NCBI GenBank assembly: GCA_045106675.1
Contig: JBGCFA010000215.1
Coordinates: 23,073 to 87,072 of the forward strand
DNA length: 64,000 nt
Direction: 5' to 3'
Source: JBCAWW01 sp045106675
GTDB lineage: Bacteria > Bacteroidota > Bacteroidia > J057
Below the pieces are notes generated by a model, which saw only the letters and a list, made by a program, of their open reading frames with translations, had not been told where the DNA came from and made no database searches. This document shows positions 46,649-53,978 of the stretch, piece after piece. The stretch's first letter is position 1. The number at the start of each line of letters is the position of its first letter. The position numbers and the translations under genes were made by a program.

Positions 46649-47254
46649 ATGAAAAAACGCATGGCAGAAATCCTGCGAAAAGAGGCGGCGGCAATTGCGG
46701 CTATTCCACTTTCTGATACGATTCCTGAGGCAGTAGAGGTCATCTATCAAAGAGTGCATGAGCAAGGAGGGAAGATCATTTTGAGTGGTATGGGTAAGGC
46801 TGGTCAAGTGGGGCACAATATGGCTACAACTTTTTGCTCAACGGGTACACCTGCGATCTTTTTGCATCCCAGTGAAGCCCAGCACGGAGACCTCGGGATC
46901 TTACAAAAAAATGATGTGCTACTGCTTATTTCCAACTCAGGTAAAACCCGAGAAATCCTTGAATTGACTCAATTGGCGGATCATTTGGTGCCTGATATCC
47001 CGCGTATTGTGTTGACTGGAAACCAAGATTCTCCCCTCGCCAAATGCGGAGCTACCGTCATACATACTGGAGGACCTGATGAGGTTTGTCCCTTGGGCCT
47101 GACACCTACTACTTCCACTACCGTGATGACTGTGATTGGCGATATGCTCACCGTTTTACTGATGGAGAAAATCAATTTTTCGGCTGAGGCCTACGCCCAA
47201 CGCCATCATAGCGGCTATCTCAATGATAAGGCTCGCAAACAAATCGACTCATGA
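46649..47254 (+). CDS. kdsD: Arabinose-5-phosphate isomerase, single SIS domain
   Basis: The enzyme interconverts ribulose-5-phosphate and arabinose-5-phosphate for Kdo synthesis. The 201-residue protein is a lone SIS domain (LSGMGKAGQVGHNMATTFCSTGT, LLLISNSGKTREI, LTPTTSTTVM) and lacks the CBS pair of E. coli KdsD. Single-domain forms are known from Bacteroides. It overlaps kdsA by 4 bp, which supports the assignment. Confidence 0.87.
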   Translation: MKKRMAEILRKEAAAIAAIPLSDTIPEAVEVIYQRVHEQGGKIILSGMGKAGQVGHNMATTFCSTGTPAIFLHPSEAQHGDLGILQKNDVLLLISNSGKTREILELTQLADHLVPDIPRIVLTGNQDSPLAKCGATVIHTGGPDEVCPLGLTPTTSTTVMTVIGDMLTVLLMEKINFSAEAYAQRHHSGYLNDKARKQIDS

Positions 47255-48024
47255 AACCATTTTTTTTGATAGCGGGCCCCTGCGCAGTGGAGGCAGAAGA
47301 TACTTGTCTAGAGATCGCCGAACGAGTAAAATCAATTACCGATCGCTTAGGCATTCCTTTCTACTTCAAGGCTTCCTATAAGAAGGCCAACCGGACCCGT
47401 TTAGATAGCTTCACTTCGATAGGTTTTGAACCCGCCTTGGAGATTTTGGCGAAGGTCAAAGCCACTTACGACATCCCCGTATTGACCGATGTGCACGAAA
47501 GTCATGAGTGCGAAACAGTCGCTCAGTATGTAGATGTATTGCAGATTCCGGCCTTTTTGTGCCGCCAGACTGATTTGCTCTTGGCCGCTGGCCGAACGGG
47601 AAAAATCGTCAATATTAAAAAAGGACAATTTCTTTCTCCTGAGGCGATGCGTTTTGCGAAGCAAAAAGTCGAATCCACTGGCAATGATCAAGTTTGGTTG
47701 ACTGAGCGAGGCACTACCTTTGGCTATACTGATTTGATCGTCGATATCACCGGAGTGCCGCGTATGCAAGCCTTTGGTGGACAAGTGGTGATGGATTGCA
47801 CCCACTCCGTCCAGAAACCCAATCAAACCGAAGGAATCACTGGCGGCGACGCTCATATGATTGAAACGCTGGCCAAAGCTGCCGTTGCTGTTGGGGTAGA
47901 TGGTTTGTTCATCGAGACACATCCTGATCCAGCGAGTGCGAGTAGTGATGCCCAAAGTATGCTGAAAATCGATCTGCTTGAACCACTCTTGGAGCGTTGT
48001 ATGGCGATACGGGACGTGATATAG
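47251..48024 (+). CDS. kdsA: 3-deoxy-8-phosphooctulonate (Kdo-8-P) synthase
   Basis: The enzyme condenses phosphoenolpyruvate and arabinose-5-phosphate to Kdo-8-phosphate for lipopolysaccharide. The 257-residue protein begins with IAGPCAVEAED; Cys11 is the metal ligand that marks the metal-dependent class (Asn in E. coli). KASYKKANRTR, VWLTERGTTFGY and VMDCTHSVQKPN are conserved. It overlaps the kdsD-like gene. A hairpin follows at 48029. Confidence 0.96.
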   Translation: MKPFFLIAGPCAVEAEDTCLEIAERVKSITDRLGIPFYFKASYKKANRTRLDSFTSIGFEPALEILAKVKATYDIPVLTDVHESHECETVAQYVDVLQIPAFLCRQTDLLLAAGRTGKIVNIKKGQFLSPEAMRFAKQKVESTGNDQVWLTERGTTFGYTDLIVDITGVPRMQAFGGQVVMDCTHSVQKPNQTEGITGGDAHMIETLAKAAVAVGVDGLFIETHPDPASASSDAQSMLKIDLLEPLLERCMAIRDVI

Positions 48025-48028
48025 CATT

Positions 48029-48126
48029 GCCCTTTTTCGCAAAAAGGGCAGCAAAAAACCGGCCCGTGCAAAGCCAGCACTCCTAGCCCGCCCCCTGGTG
48101 CACGGCCCATGCCCTCGCCCCTTGCA
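48029..48126. repeat. Hairpin and GC-rich element after kdsA
   Basis: GCCCTTTTT-CGC-AAAAAGGGC (48029-48049) is a strong hairpin without a following T-run. It is followed by about 65 bp of very GC-rich sequence (48058-48123), in which CCGTGCA (48064-48070) pairs with TGCACGG (48099-48105) and inner CCAG pairs with CTGG. Composition differs sharply from its surroundings. It looks like a dispersed structured repeat, but only one copy is visible here. Confidence 0.5.
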
Positions 48127-48177
48127 TATTTAAGCAAACTGACTTTATCCGTTAATATTGAAAAGTGAAGACTCACA

Positions 48178-48927
48178 ATGAATAAACTTATTCTATTAAG
48201 CCTAAGCCTTTTGTTGGGGCTAAACTGTATTTGGGCCCAATCCGACTCCATCATCAAGATACACGATGACCTAGAGGTCGTTCCGGTTGCACCGAACGTT
48301 TGGCTCCATCGCTCTTATACGACTTTTGAGCCTTATGGACGATTTTACTCCAATGGGATGATCTACGTAGTCGATGGAGAATGTATGGTGTTTGATACGC
48401 CTATGTCCAAAGAGATCACTGGATTGTTACTTGATTGGATTGAGTCTGAAGCTGAATGGAAAATAAAAGGCATTGTGGTCAATCATTTTCATGCCGACTG
48501 TTTGGGTGGTTTGGAATTGTTCCATGAACGCGGTATTCCGTCCTATGCGATGGAGCAAACTATTGCTTTGGCTAAGGCGGATAGTGTGAGCGTTCCCCGA
48601 ATAGGGATGAAAACCAAAAGCAACCTCCGTCTCAACGGCAAAAAGATCAAACTCTACTATCCCGGCGAAGCGCATACCAAAGACAATATGGTGGCCTGGT
48701 TGCCGAAGGAAAAACTGATTTTTGGCGGTTGTATGGTCAAATCTGTGGGAGCTGAGAAGGGCAATCTAGCAGACGCGAATGTAGATGCTTGGTCAGAGAC
48801 AATTGCCAATGTGAAGGCACGTTACCCAAAGGCAAAATGGGTGATCCCCGGACATGGAATGTATGGAGGCACTGAACTCTTAGACTTTACGATTGAGCTA
48901 TTTGGTAAGGCTAAGCAAAGCGAGTGA
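48178..48927 (+). CDS. Subclass B1 metallo-beta-lactamase
   Basis: The 249-residue protein has a signal peptide ending near QSDS (after WAQ). All B1 zinc ligands are present: His103, His105 and His166 (Zn1 site), Asp107, Cys185 and His226 (Zn2 site), in NHFHADCLGG, GEAHTKDNMVAW, FGGCMVKS and VIPGHG. The residue after the Zn2 Asp is Cys108, as in CcrA of Bacteroides fragilis. A periplasmic hydrolase of beta-lactams, possibly carbapenems, is expected; activity is not proven by sequence. No mobile-element genes flank it, so it is probably chromosomal. Confidence 0.92.
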   Translation: MNKLILLSLSLLLGLNCIWAQSDSIIKIHDDLEVVPVAPNVWLHRSYTTFEPYGRFYSNGMIYVVDGECMVFDTPMSKEITGLLLDWIESEAEWKIKGIVVNHFHADCLGGLELFHERGIPSYAMEQTIALAKADSVSVPRIGMKTKSNLRLNGKKIKLYYPGEAHTKDNMVAWLPKEKLIFGGCMVKSVGAEKGNLADANVDAWSETIANVKARYPKAKWVIPGHGMYGGTELLDFTIELFGKAKQSE

Positions 48928-49061
48928 GAAGTTTGTTTGATAAACCTTTTGGCCATGCTTAACGATAAGCAAAGTCAGTTTGTGAAATAATTAGGCCTGT
49001 GCAATTTGCTGATAATCAGATTATTCTTAATTCGCGAATTGCGAATACTTTATGATAATAA

Positions 49062-49096
49062 AAATCCCTAGCCGAATTTTGTTCAGCTAGGGATTT
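49062..49096 (-). terminator. Terminator for the minus-strand lipoprotein gene
   Basis: AAATCCCTAGC (49062-49072) pairs with GCTAGGGATTT (49086-49096). On the minus strand it is followed by a T-rich tail (TTATTATC). Confidence 0.85.
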
Positions 49097-49109
49097 AAGT
49101 TGATAAGCC

Positions 49110-49619
49110 TTATTGGCGCTTATAGCTTTCGCCAGAGAAATCATCGTCTTGTTCGCCATCGGCATCAAAATCTACCTTGCCACTGACCATCATAGTACCT
49201 CGCTCATTAATCATCATCTGATATGTATGAACGCGGGCCTCGGGAGTTGTCTGAGTAAAGGTAATCGTACCATTGCCCAAAGACCATGTACCACCTCCCG
49301 TTTCAACACTATCATTGGGGAGAATGTAAGTGTCTTCGTATGTGCCATCAGCATTGAGCGTTGAGAAGTTTGCTTTGATTCCCAAGACTTCTGGATAATC
49401 GTCTTCAGTAGCTTCGATGAGGGTATCGCCTTCAGCTCCGTTTAAGCTATTGATCTTGACTTTGATACTCGAGGAAACCCATTCACCAGCGACATCAGCC
49501 ATGGTCATTGCTTTTTCTTCCGGAGGATCAACTGGTGGATCCGTTTTTTTGTCGTTATCGCAGGCAACAAAGAGGAGACTAAGGCAAAATAAACCAATCA
49601 ATAATAGGTTCGGCTTCAT
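49110..49619 (-). CDS. Lipocalin-like lipoprotein
   Basis: The 169-residue protein has a lipobox (LLFVAC) and a Pro/Asp/Glu-rich linker. The small beta domain contains ADVAGEWVSSSIKV, LNADGTYEDTY and GGGTWSLGNGTITF, the pattern of Bacteroidota lipocalin-like (DUF4923-type) proteins. Ligand is unknown. It stands alone between the lactamase gene and a divergent lipoprotein gene. Confidence 0.72.
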   Translation of the reverse strand: MKPNLLLIGLFCLSLLFVACDNDKKTDPPVDPPEEKAMTMADVAGEWVSSSIKVKINSLNGAEGDTLIEATEDDYPEVLGIKANFSTLNADGTYEDTYILPNDSVETGGGTWSLGNGTITFTQTTPEARVHTYQMMINERGTMMVSGKVDFDADGEQDDDFSGESYKRQ

Positions 49620-49706
49620 ATGTGTGAAATTTTATTTGCTAGACAAGATAGAAATTTCTGAGGACTGGTACGAATTTGGTATATTTACCACCGTATAGAA
49701 AAACAT

Positions 49707-50735
49707 ATGCGGATTTCCTTTCGAAACTGCCTGCTCGTTTCTATTACCTTCCTGTTACTTTGGGGGTGCGGCCCCAATACCGTCAAAACCGTATTTTATC
49801 AGTGGGAAAGCCAACCCGATTGGAATTCCTCTACCCAAGCGTATCTAGACACTCTAGCTACGGAACAGCTCTTTTTGCGCTTTTTCGACATAGAATGGGA
49901 CGATAGCCGAAAGCGAATCGTGCCTATTGGGAGCTTACGAGCCAATTTGAGTGATTGGGAGGGCAAAGAAGTTGTTCCTGTTATTTATCTCTCCGAGAAC
50001 GTATTGCCTCATCTCGATGAGAGCCAAATTGCTGATCTAGCAGAATTGACGATAGACAGAGTGAGGCGAATCGCTGAACCTCTGGAACAAATCAATGAGA
50101 TTCAGATTGATAGCAATTGGGATCAAGAAAACAAGGAGAACTATTTTGCCTTTTTGAGGCAGATGCAAACTCTGCTTGGCGAAAAAGGCCCTCGATTGAG
50201 TGTCTGTGTGTATCCTCAGCATGTATTGCAGCGAGACAGTATGGGCGTACCTCCGGTAGAACGTGCTCGTTTTATGCTCATGGAAATCGTCGATCCGGTT
50301 GCTGTAGAGCAAAATGCAAGTCTGTTTGGGGCTACTATCAGAGAGGCCGCGAGCGAAGCAGATGACTATGGGATACCCTTGGATGTTGGGCTGCCTATCG
50401 GTAGTTGGGGAGTAGTGCTACGCAATGAAAAAGCAATCTCCATCCTCCGACATCTCCCGCTCAATCTGCTCGAAGATCGCGATCGATTTGAAGTGGTAAA
50501 CGCCTATTTTTATCGCGTCTTGGCTGATACCTATCTGGATGGCACCTTTTTGTACGAAAATGATATGATCCGCCTAGAGGCACTTAGCCCAGATCAATTG
50601 CGCGAATCAATCAAGCCCTTGGCACCTTATCTCAGTCATGACAGCATTAGTGTTGGCTTTTTTCACCTAGAGGTGAATACCTCGGCTGAATATCCGCCCA
50701 AGGAGATACGCAAGTTGGTGGATTTGTTTCGGTAA
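49707..50735 (+). CDS. Lipoprotein of unknown function, possibly TIM-barrel
   Basis: The 342-residue protein has a lipobox (LLLWGCG). The mature part shows alternating strands and helices, with INEIQIDSNWDQENKENYFAFLRQM (about 128-152) resembling the acidic strand end of DUF3142-type or glycosidase-like barrels. I cannot assign a reaction. It is monocistronic and followed by repeat-rich spacer. Confidence 0.7.
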   Translation: MRISFRNCLLVSITFLLLWGCGPNTVKTVFYQWESQPDWNSSTQAYLDTLATEQLFLRFFDIEWDDSRKRIVPIGSLRANLSDWEGKEVVPVIYLSENVLPHLDESQIADLAELTIDRVRRIAEPLEQINEIQIDSNWDQENKENYFAFLRQMQTLLGEKGPRLSVCVYPQHVLQRDSMGVPPVERARFMLMEIVDPVAVEQNASLFGATIREAASEADDYGIPLDVGLPIGSWGVVLRNEKAISILRHLPLNLLEDRDRFEVVNAYFYRVLADTYLDGTFLYENDMIRLEALSPDQLRESIKPLAPYLSHDSISVGFFHLEVNTSAEYPPKEIRKLVDLFR

Positions 50736-50758
50736 TGGGTATGCTAATGTGATATTGA

Positions 50759-50894
50759 TAGCTTCGGCTTACAAGTCGAAGCTACACGGCAGTTTGGGAT
50801 TGCCTGCTTCGCAGAACGCTTGGGTCTGAGGCGTAAAATATTACGCCTTTACGGTATACGGTATGGGCTGTTTTTCCCTGCTTCGCAGAACGTT
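50759..50894. repeat. Repeat cluster: two palindromes and two 17-mer copies
   Basis: A palindrome TAGCTTCG...CGAAGCTA is at 50759-50784. TGCTTCGCAGAACGCT lies at 50805-50820. The palindrome AGGCGTAA-AATA-TTACGCCT is at 50829-50848. TGCTTCGCAGAACGTT lies at 50879-50894. They sit between the lipoprotein gene and the minus-strand gene ending at 50911. Confidence 0.85.
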
Positions 50895-50910
50895 ATTCCG
50901 TTTATCTAAA

Positions 50911-51372
50911 CTAGTTGAAAAGGAGATTCTTTCGCCTTACTTCACCCTCTTGACTAAATATGGAAAAGGATGCGACAGTCCCTTTTTGCCAGCTCCAACT
51001 AATAGGATTGACTTCAAAACGTAGGCCTTTTTCTGATCGATAAATAGCTTGTGCGTAAGTTGGGATATTGATCCCATCGATTGTTACAGAAGTCTCTGTA
51101 TCAGTTAATGCCATGCCATTGATGTCTGTTATTACTAGATAAAAGCTTGCTCCATTCAAGATTTTGTTGGCCTCTGCATCGTCGCAAAGATATTCTACGA
51201 CGATGGTTTCCGCTTTTCTTGTTTTGAAGCTGGGACCAATTTGTTCAAGTGAAGTTGAGTCCTGATTATATAACGTCATCGGACAGCTTGGCAAGGCTTC
51301 AATTTTGATCGATCGTTGTGCCCACAATGTAGTTGCAGAAAGGCAAGCCAATAGGATAATAATATGTTTCAT
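50911..51372 (-). CDS. Secreted protein sharing a C-terminal domain with the gene at 52559-53608
   Basis: The ATG at 51372 starts a signal peptide (MKHIIILLACLSATTLWAQ); the product is 153 residues. The mature part, from about residue 33 on, aligns with the last 130 residues of the protein encoded at 52559-53608: an LYN...EQ...ARK/TRK start, NKILNGASFYLVITDINGMALT, FEVNP..W..., and the ending EVRRKNLLFN versus EVRRKNLLIK. The domain is not one I know. Its ending is reminiscent of a sorting or anchoring tail, but this is speculative. Confidence 0.78.
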   Translation of the reverse strand: MKHIIILLACLSATTLWAQRSIKIEALPSCPMTLYNQDSTSLEQIGPSFKTRKAETIVVEYLCDDAEANKILNGASFYLVITDINGMALTDTETSVTIDGINIPTYAQAIYRSEKGLRFEVNPISWSWQKGTVASFSIFSQEGEVRRKNLLFN

Positions 51373-51408
51373 GTTGATGCTTGTGTTTGCTCGCAATTTA
51401 CAAAAATA

Positions 51409-51513
51409 AGCGTTCTGCGAAGTAGGGAGCTAGCAAACGCTTCTCCGTAAAGGCGCAAGATATCGCGCCTCAACAGTCTGACGACTCTCATTCCCAAGCG
51501 TTCTGCGAAGCAA
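51409..51513. repeat. Repeat cluster: two inverted 17-mer copies around a palindrome
   Basis: Copies of the 17-mer in reverse orientation lie at 51409-51424 (AGCGTTCTGCGAAGTA) and 51496-51513. The palindrome AGGCGC-AAGATATC-GCGCCT lies at 51451-51470. The 249-bp spacer contains no gene. Confidence 0.85.
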
Positions 51514-51621
51514 GAAAGCTATCACAGAAAATGATGATGCATCATAGATAAAGATTGGAGATATTGGGCTGATCGATTCTATTTAGGAATTGAAAACTAC
51601 ATACCCCTAAAACATTTAATA

Positions 51622-52323
51622 ATGAAAAAGATGCGCATTACGTTCACGCTAGTGATTGCCGTATTATTTAGTGCTAGCCTGTTTGGACAGACTTTCTTGA
51701 CGCCAGTAAACGCATTGACTGGTGATGCTACTACGGTAACTCAGGATGGTAAAGAGATCAGTGGAGACATTAGATTGGCGGTATTTGGCTCACGAGGCCT
51801 CAAAAGCTTCACTATTAAAGATGCCGAAGGCACTAAGCATAAATTCAAAGCGGAAGAGATCGCTACCCTCAAAGTAAAAGTGGATGGTCTCGCCAAATTG
51901 GCAATGATCAGCGAACAAACTTCTAGCATCAAAAAAATGGTCAATGCTGATTTTGACGAGATGTCAGATCGTGAGTTTATCTATTATGAGAAGGTACAAG
52001 TGCCTGGAAAGAGCAAGTATGTACTCGCACAACTACTCAATCCGGGTTGGGATAGCAAGATCAAAGTCTATAATAATCCTCTAGGTGGTGAAACACAGCA
52101 AGTTGGTGTTGGTGGAGTGGCTTTGGCAGGTGGGGAAGATAAGACCTACCTAGTCGTAGCGAATGGTGAGCCCTCTATGATTTTGAAGAAAAAACAGTAT
52201 AAAAAAGCATTTCCTCAGCTATTTGCTAGCTGTCAGGAGATTGCAGCTAACTTCCAAGAGAAGGAAGCTAAATTCAAGTATTTCGCTGAGCATGTCTTTG
52301 CATATGAAGTAGGATGTGAGTAA
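51622..52323 (+). CDS. Secreted protein of unknown function
   Basis: The 233-residue protein has a signal peptide (MRITFTLVIAVLFSASLFGQ). The mature part starts with a beta region (GDATTVTQDGKEISGDIRLAVFG) containing KHKFKAEEIATLKVK and continues to a C-terminal helical stretch with two cysteines (CQEIAANFQEKEAKFKYFAEH). It lies between the two genes that share a domain, but on the opposite strand. No family is recognised. Confidence 0.75.
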   Translation: MKKMRITFTLVIAVLFSASLFGQTFLTPVNALTGDATTVTQDGKEISGDIRLAVFGSRGLKSFTIKDAEGTKHKFKAEEIATLKVKVDGLAKLAMISEQTSSIKKMVNADFDEMSDREFIYYEKVQVPGKSKYVLAQLLNPGWDSKIKVYNNPLGGETQQVGVGGVALAGGEDKTYLVVANGEPSMILKKKQYKKAFPQLFASCQEIAANFQEKEAKFKYFAEHVFAYEVGCE

Positions 52324-52340
52324 GAGCTTGCTAGATGTTG

Positions 52341-52519
52341 AGGCGTAATATTTTACGCCTTTACGATATTAGATTGTTTTTCTTGCTTCGCAGAACGCTT
52401 CTCTCAAACATCCCTTTAAAAAGGGAATAGCGAGCAGAACTTATCCCGTTAGGCCTCTTTGAAGGGGCCACTAGAACGGAAGGGGATGTCAAAATCGCCT
52501 CCTGCTTCGCAGAACGCTT
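52341..52519. repeat. Repeat cluster: palindrome, two 17-mer copies and a nested inverted repeat
   Basis: A palindrome AGGCGTAA-TATT-TTACGCCT is at 52341-52360. TGCTTCGCAGAACGCTT is exact at 52384-52400 and at 52503-52519. Between them, ACATCCC (52408-52414) pairs with GGGATGT (52483-52489) and CCGTT (52446-52450) pairs with AACGG (52475-52479), giving an 82-bp nested inverted repeat like a degenerate MITE. Confidence 0.85.
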
Positions 52520-52521
52520 AT

Positions 52522-52555
52522 AAAAAAAGCCCTTCCGGATGGAAGGGCTTTTTTT
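52522..52555. terminator. Bidirectional terminator
   Basis: AAAAAAAGCCCTTCC (52522-52536) and its perfect complement (52541-52555) enclose loop GGAT. Runs of A and T on both sides let it end both the plus-strand gene ending at 52323 and the minus-strand gene ending at 52559. Confidence 0.93.
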
Positions 52556-52558
52556 ATG

Positions 52559-53608
52559 TTATTTGATGAGAAGATTTTTTCGTCTTACTTCAGTGCCATC
52601 GATGAATATACTAAAGATATAGGCTTCATCTTTAATCCATTCTCCATCCTTTGGCTCAAATTGAAAAGTGATGCCTTCGCCGGATTTGAATAATCCTTCA
52701 CCCGCTACTACACAGGTGCCGTTGCCACACTTCTTGATGGAGGGCCGGTTATTATTTGAAGTGATTTCCTGTCCGTCGAGCCCTTTTACAACAAGGTACA
52801 TCTCCGAGCCATTGAGAAATTTTTCAATATTGTTATCTGTGATTTGATACTTTGCAATGACCGTTTGCATTTTGCGGGCCCTTTCGGATGAAGTGAGTTG
52901 CTCATCAACCTTATTTACGCGATTGTATAGAACTAACTCTGCTTTTTGCTTGTTTGCGGTCAACTCTGTGATCGCTTCCTTCACCATTGTCTCATCTATC
53001 TCAGTCCCCCTCTGCGTCAACGCAGGACTATTTCCATTGCCACAATCTCTCAACTGAGCTTTCAGATCTCCTAGCAATAGCATGAGGCTATCTGGCTTCA
53101 TACGTTCACGTTCGAGACTATCATTATAAGCAGTCAGTTTACGATTTTCCATATACAGGAATTCTATTTCCTGTTGGGTGAAATCATTCTGAATCACAGT
53201 TTGTTTTTCCCTCGCCTTATCGATGGATGCTTGGAGCTTAGCGATCGTTTCTTTATCGACATCCCCTCTTTGCTTGGCTGCATCAAGTTTGGCTTGAAGA
53301 TCGTCGATCTTTTTTCGTTGTTCTTTGACTTTCTGGTCAAAGTTTCGGATTTCGTCTCGTTTTTCTTCGAGCAATTCCTTGCTCATGTCTTCTTCAAACT
53401 GGATCGTTTGAAAAACCACCTCTAACTCAACGATAGAAGATTCCAATTCTTCAATTTCTTCGATCAAGGCTTGCTTACTTGGCCCTGCATTATTTCCTGG
53501 ATTGTCACTGGTTCCAGAGAAAAAATTGATCAACAAAAAAGCCAGTATGGTAAGGATCACCATACCCGCAATAATCATCGTATTTTTTTTACGTGTCGAA
53601 CTTTCCAT
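52559..53608 (-). CDS. Membrane-anchored coiled-coil protein with shared C-terminal domain
   Basis: The 349-residue protein has one N-terminal transmembrane segment (TMIIAGMVILTILAFLLINFF), a Gly/Asn/Pro linker, and a long coiled coil at about 45-180, rich in Glu, Lys and Asp (LIEEIEELESSIVELE, KVKEQRKKIDDLQAKLDAAKQ). The C-terminal 130 residues match the secreted protein at 50911-51372. It contains KFLNGSEMYLVVKGLDGQEIT and ends EVRRKNLLIK. A periplasm-facing stalk presenting the domain fits the layout. Confidence 0.8.
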   Translation of the reverse strand: MESSTRKKNTMIIAGMVILTILAFLLINFFSGTSDNPGNNAGPSKQALIEEIEELESSIVELEVVFQTIQFEEDMSKELLEEKRDEIRNFDQKVKEQRKKIDDLQAKLDAAKQRGDVDKETIAKLQASIDKAREKQTVIQNDFTQQEIEFLYMENRKLTAYNDSLERERMKPDSLMLLLGDLKAQLRDCGNGNSPALTQRGTEIDETMVKEAITELTANKQKAELVLYNRVNKVDEQLTSSERARKMQTVIAKYQITDNNIEKFLNGSEMYLVVKGLDGQEITSNNNRPSIKKCGNGTCVVAGEGLFKSGEGITFQFEPKDGEWIKDEAYIFSIFIDGTEVRRKNLLIK

Positions 53609-53978
53609 TTCCTCAGCTTCAGATTTGCCCTAAAAGTACAAGAAAAATAGATCACAAGCAGATTGGAATGCACTTGATTTCTGACCTTCTCCTTCTATTG
53701 TTAAGCTACCAAAGTTCGCTTTTTGCGATTGAACTTGGTAGTATCCCTACCTCATAAGACAAAAATGATGCCTCAATGGTAAGATTATGAGAAAGCTAGC
53801 CGCTTTTATAAAGCTTTATTCATTCAAGCTACTAATAATAAAAAAGAGATAATACCTTAGTCATCACGAGTTTATCCAATTTGTCTTCTTTAGGACTCTG
53901 AGTTTTGCAATATTGTGTTAAGCTTGTTGAGACATATAAGTCTCAACCTCAATTTTCCTTAAAATAGATTATCATCAT
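53609..53978. other. Intergenic region upstream of the transaldolase-like gene
   Basis: This is a 370-bp AT-rich spacer between divergent genes with no supported gene. It holds an imperfect hairpin at about 53707-53741 (ACCAA-GTTC arms with one bulge) and the short palindrome GTTGAGAC-ATATAA-GTCTCAAC at 53926-53947, which resembles the palindromes at 51.4 and 52.3 kb. No clear promoter is recognised. Confidence 0.6.

Noticed and set aside
48029..48049. Terminator after kdsA
   Set aside because: The hairpin is strong but no T-run follows on the plus strand, so it is recorded as a structured repeat instead.
47401..48054. 217-residue open frame antisense to kdsA
   Set aside because: It is fully antisense to a conserved gene with no recognisable domain.
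50759..52519. CRISPR array
   Set aside because: The repeats occur in both orientations, with irregular spacing and no uniform spacers, and no cas genes are present.
46385..52558. Insertion sequence or transposase
   Set aside because: No transposase-like open frame is present in any of the repeat-rich spacers.
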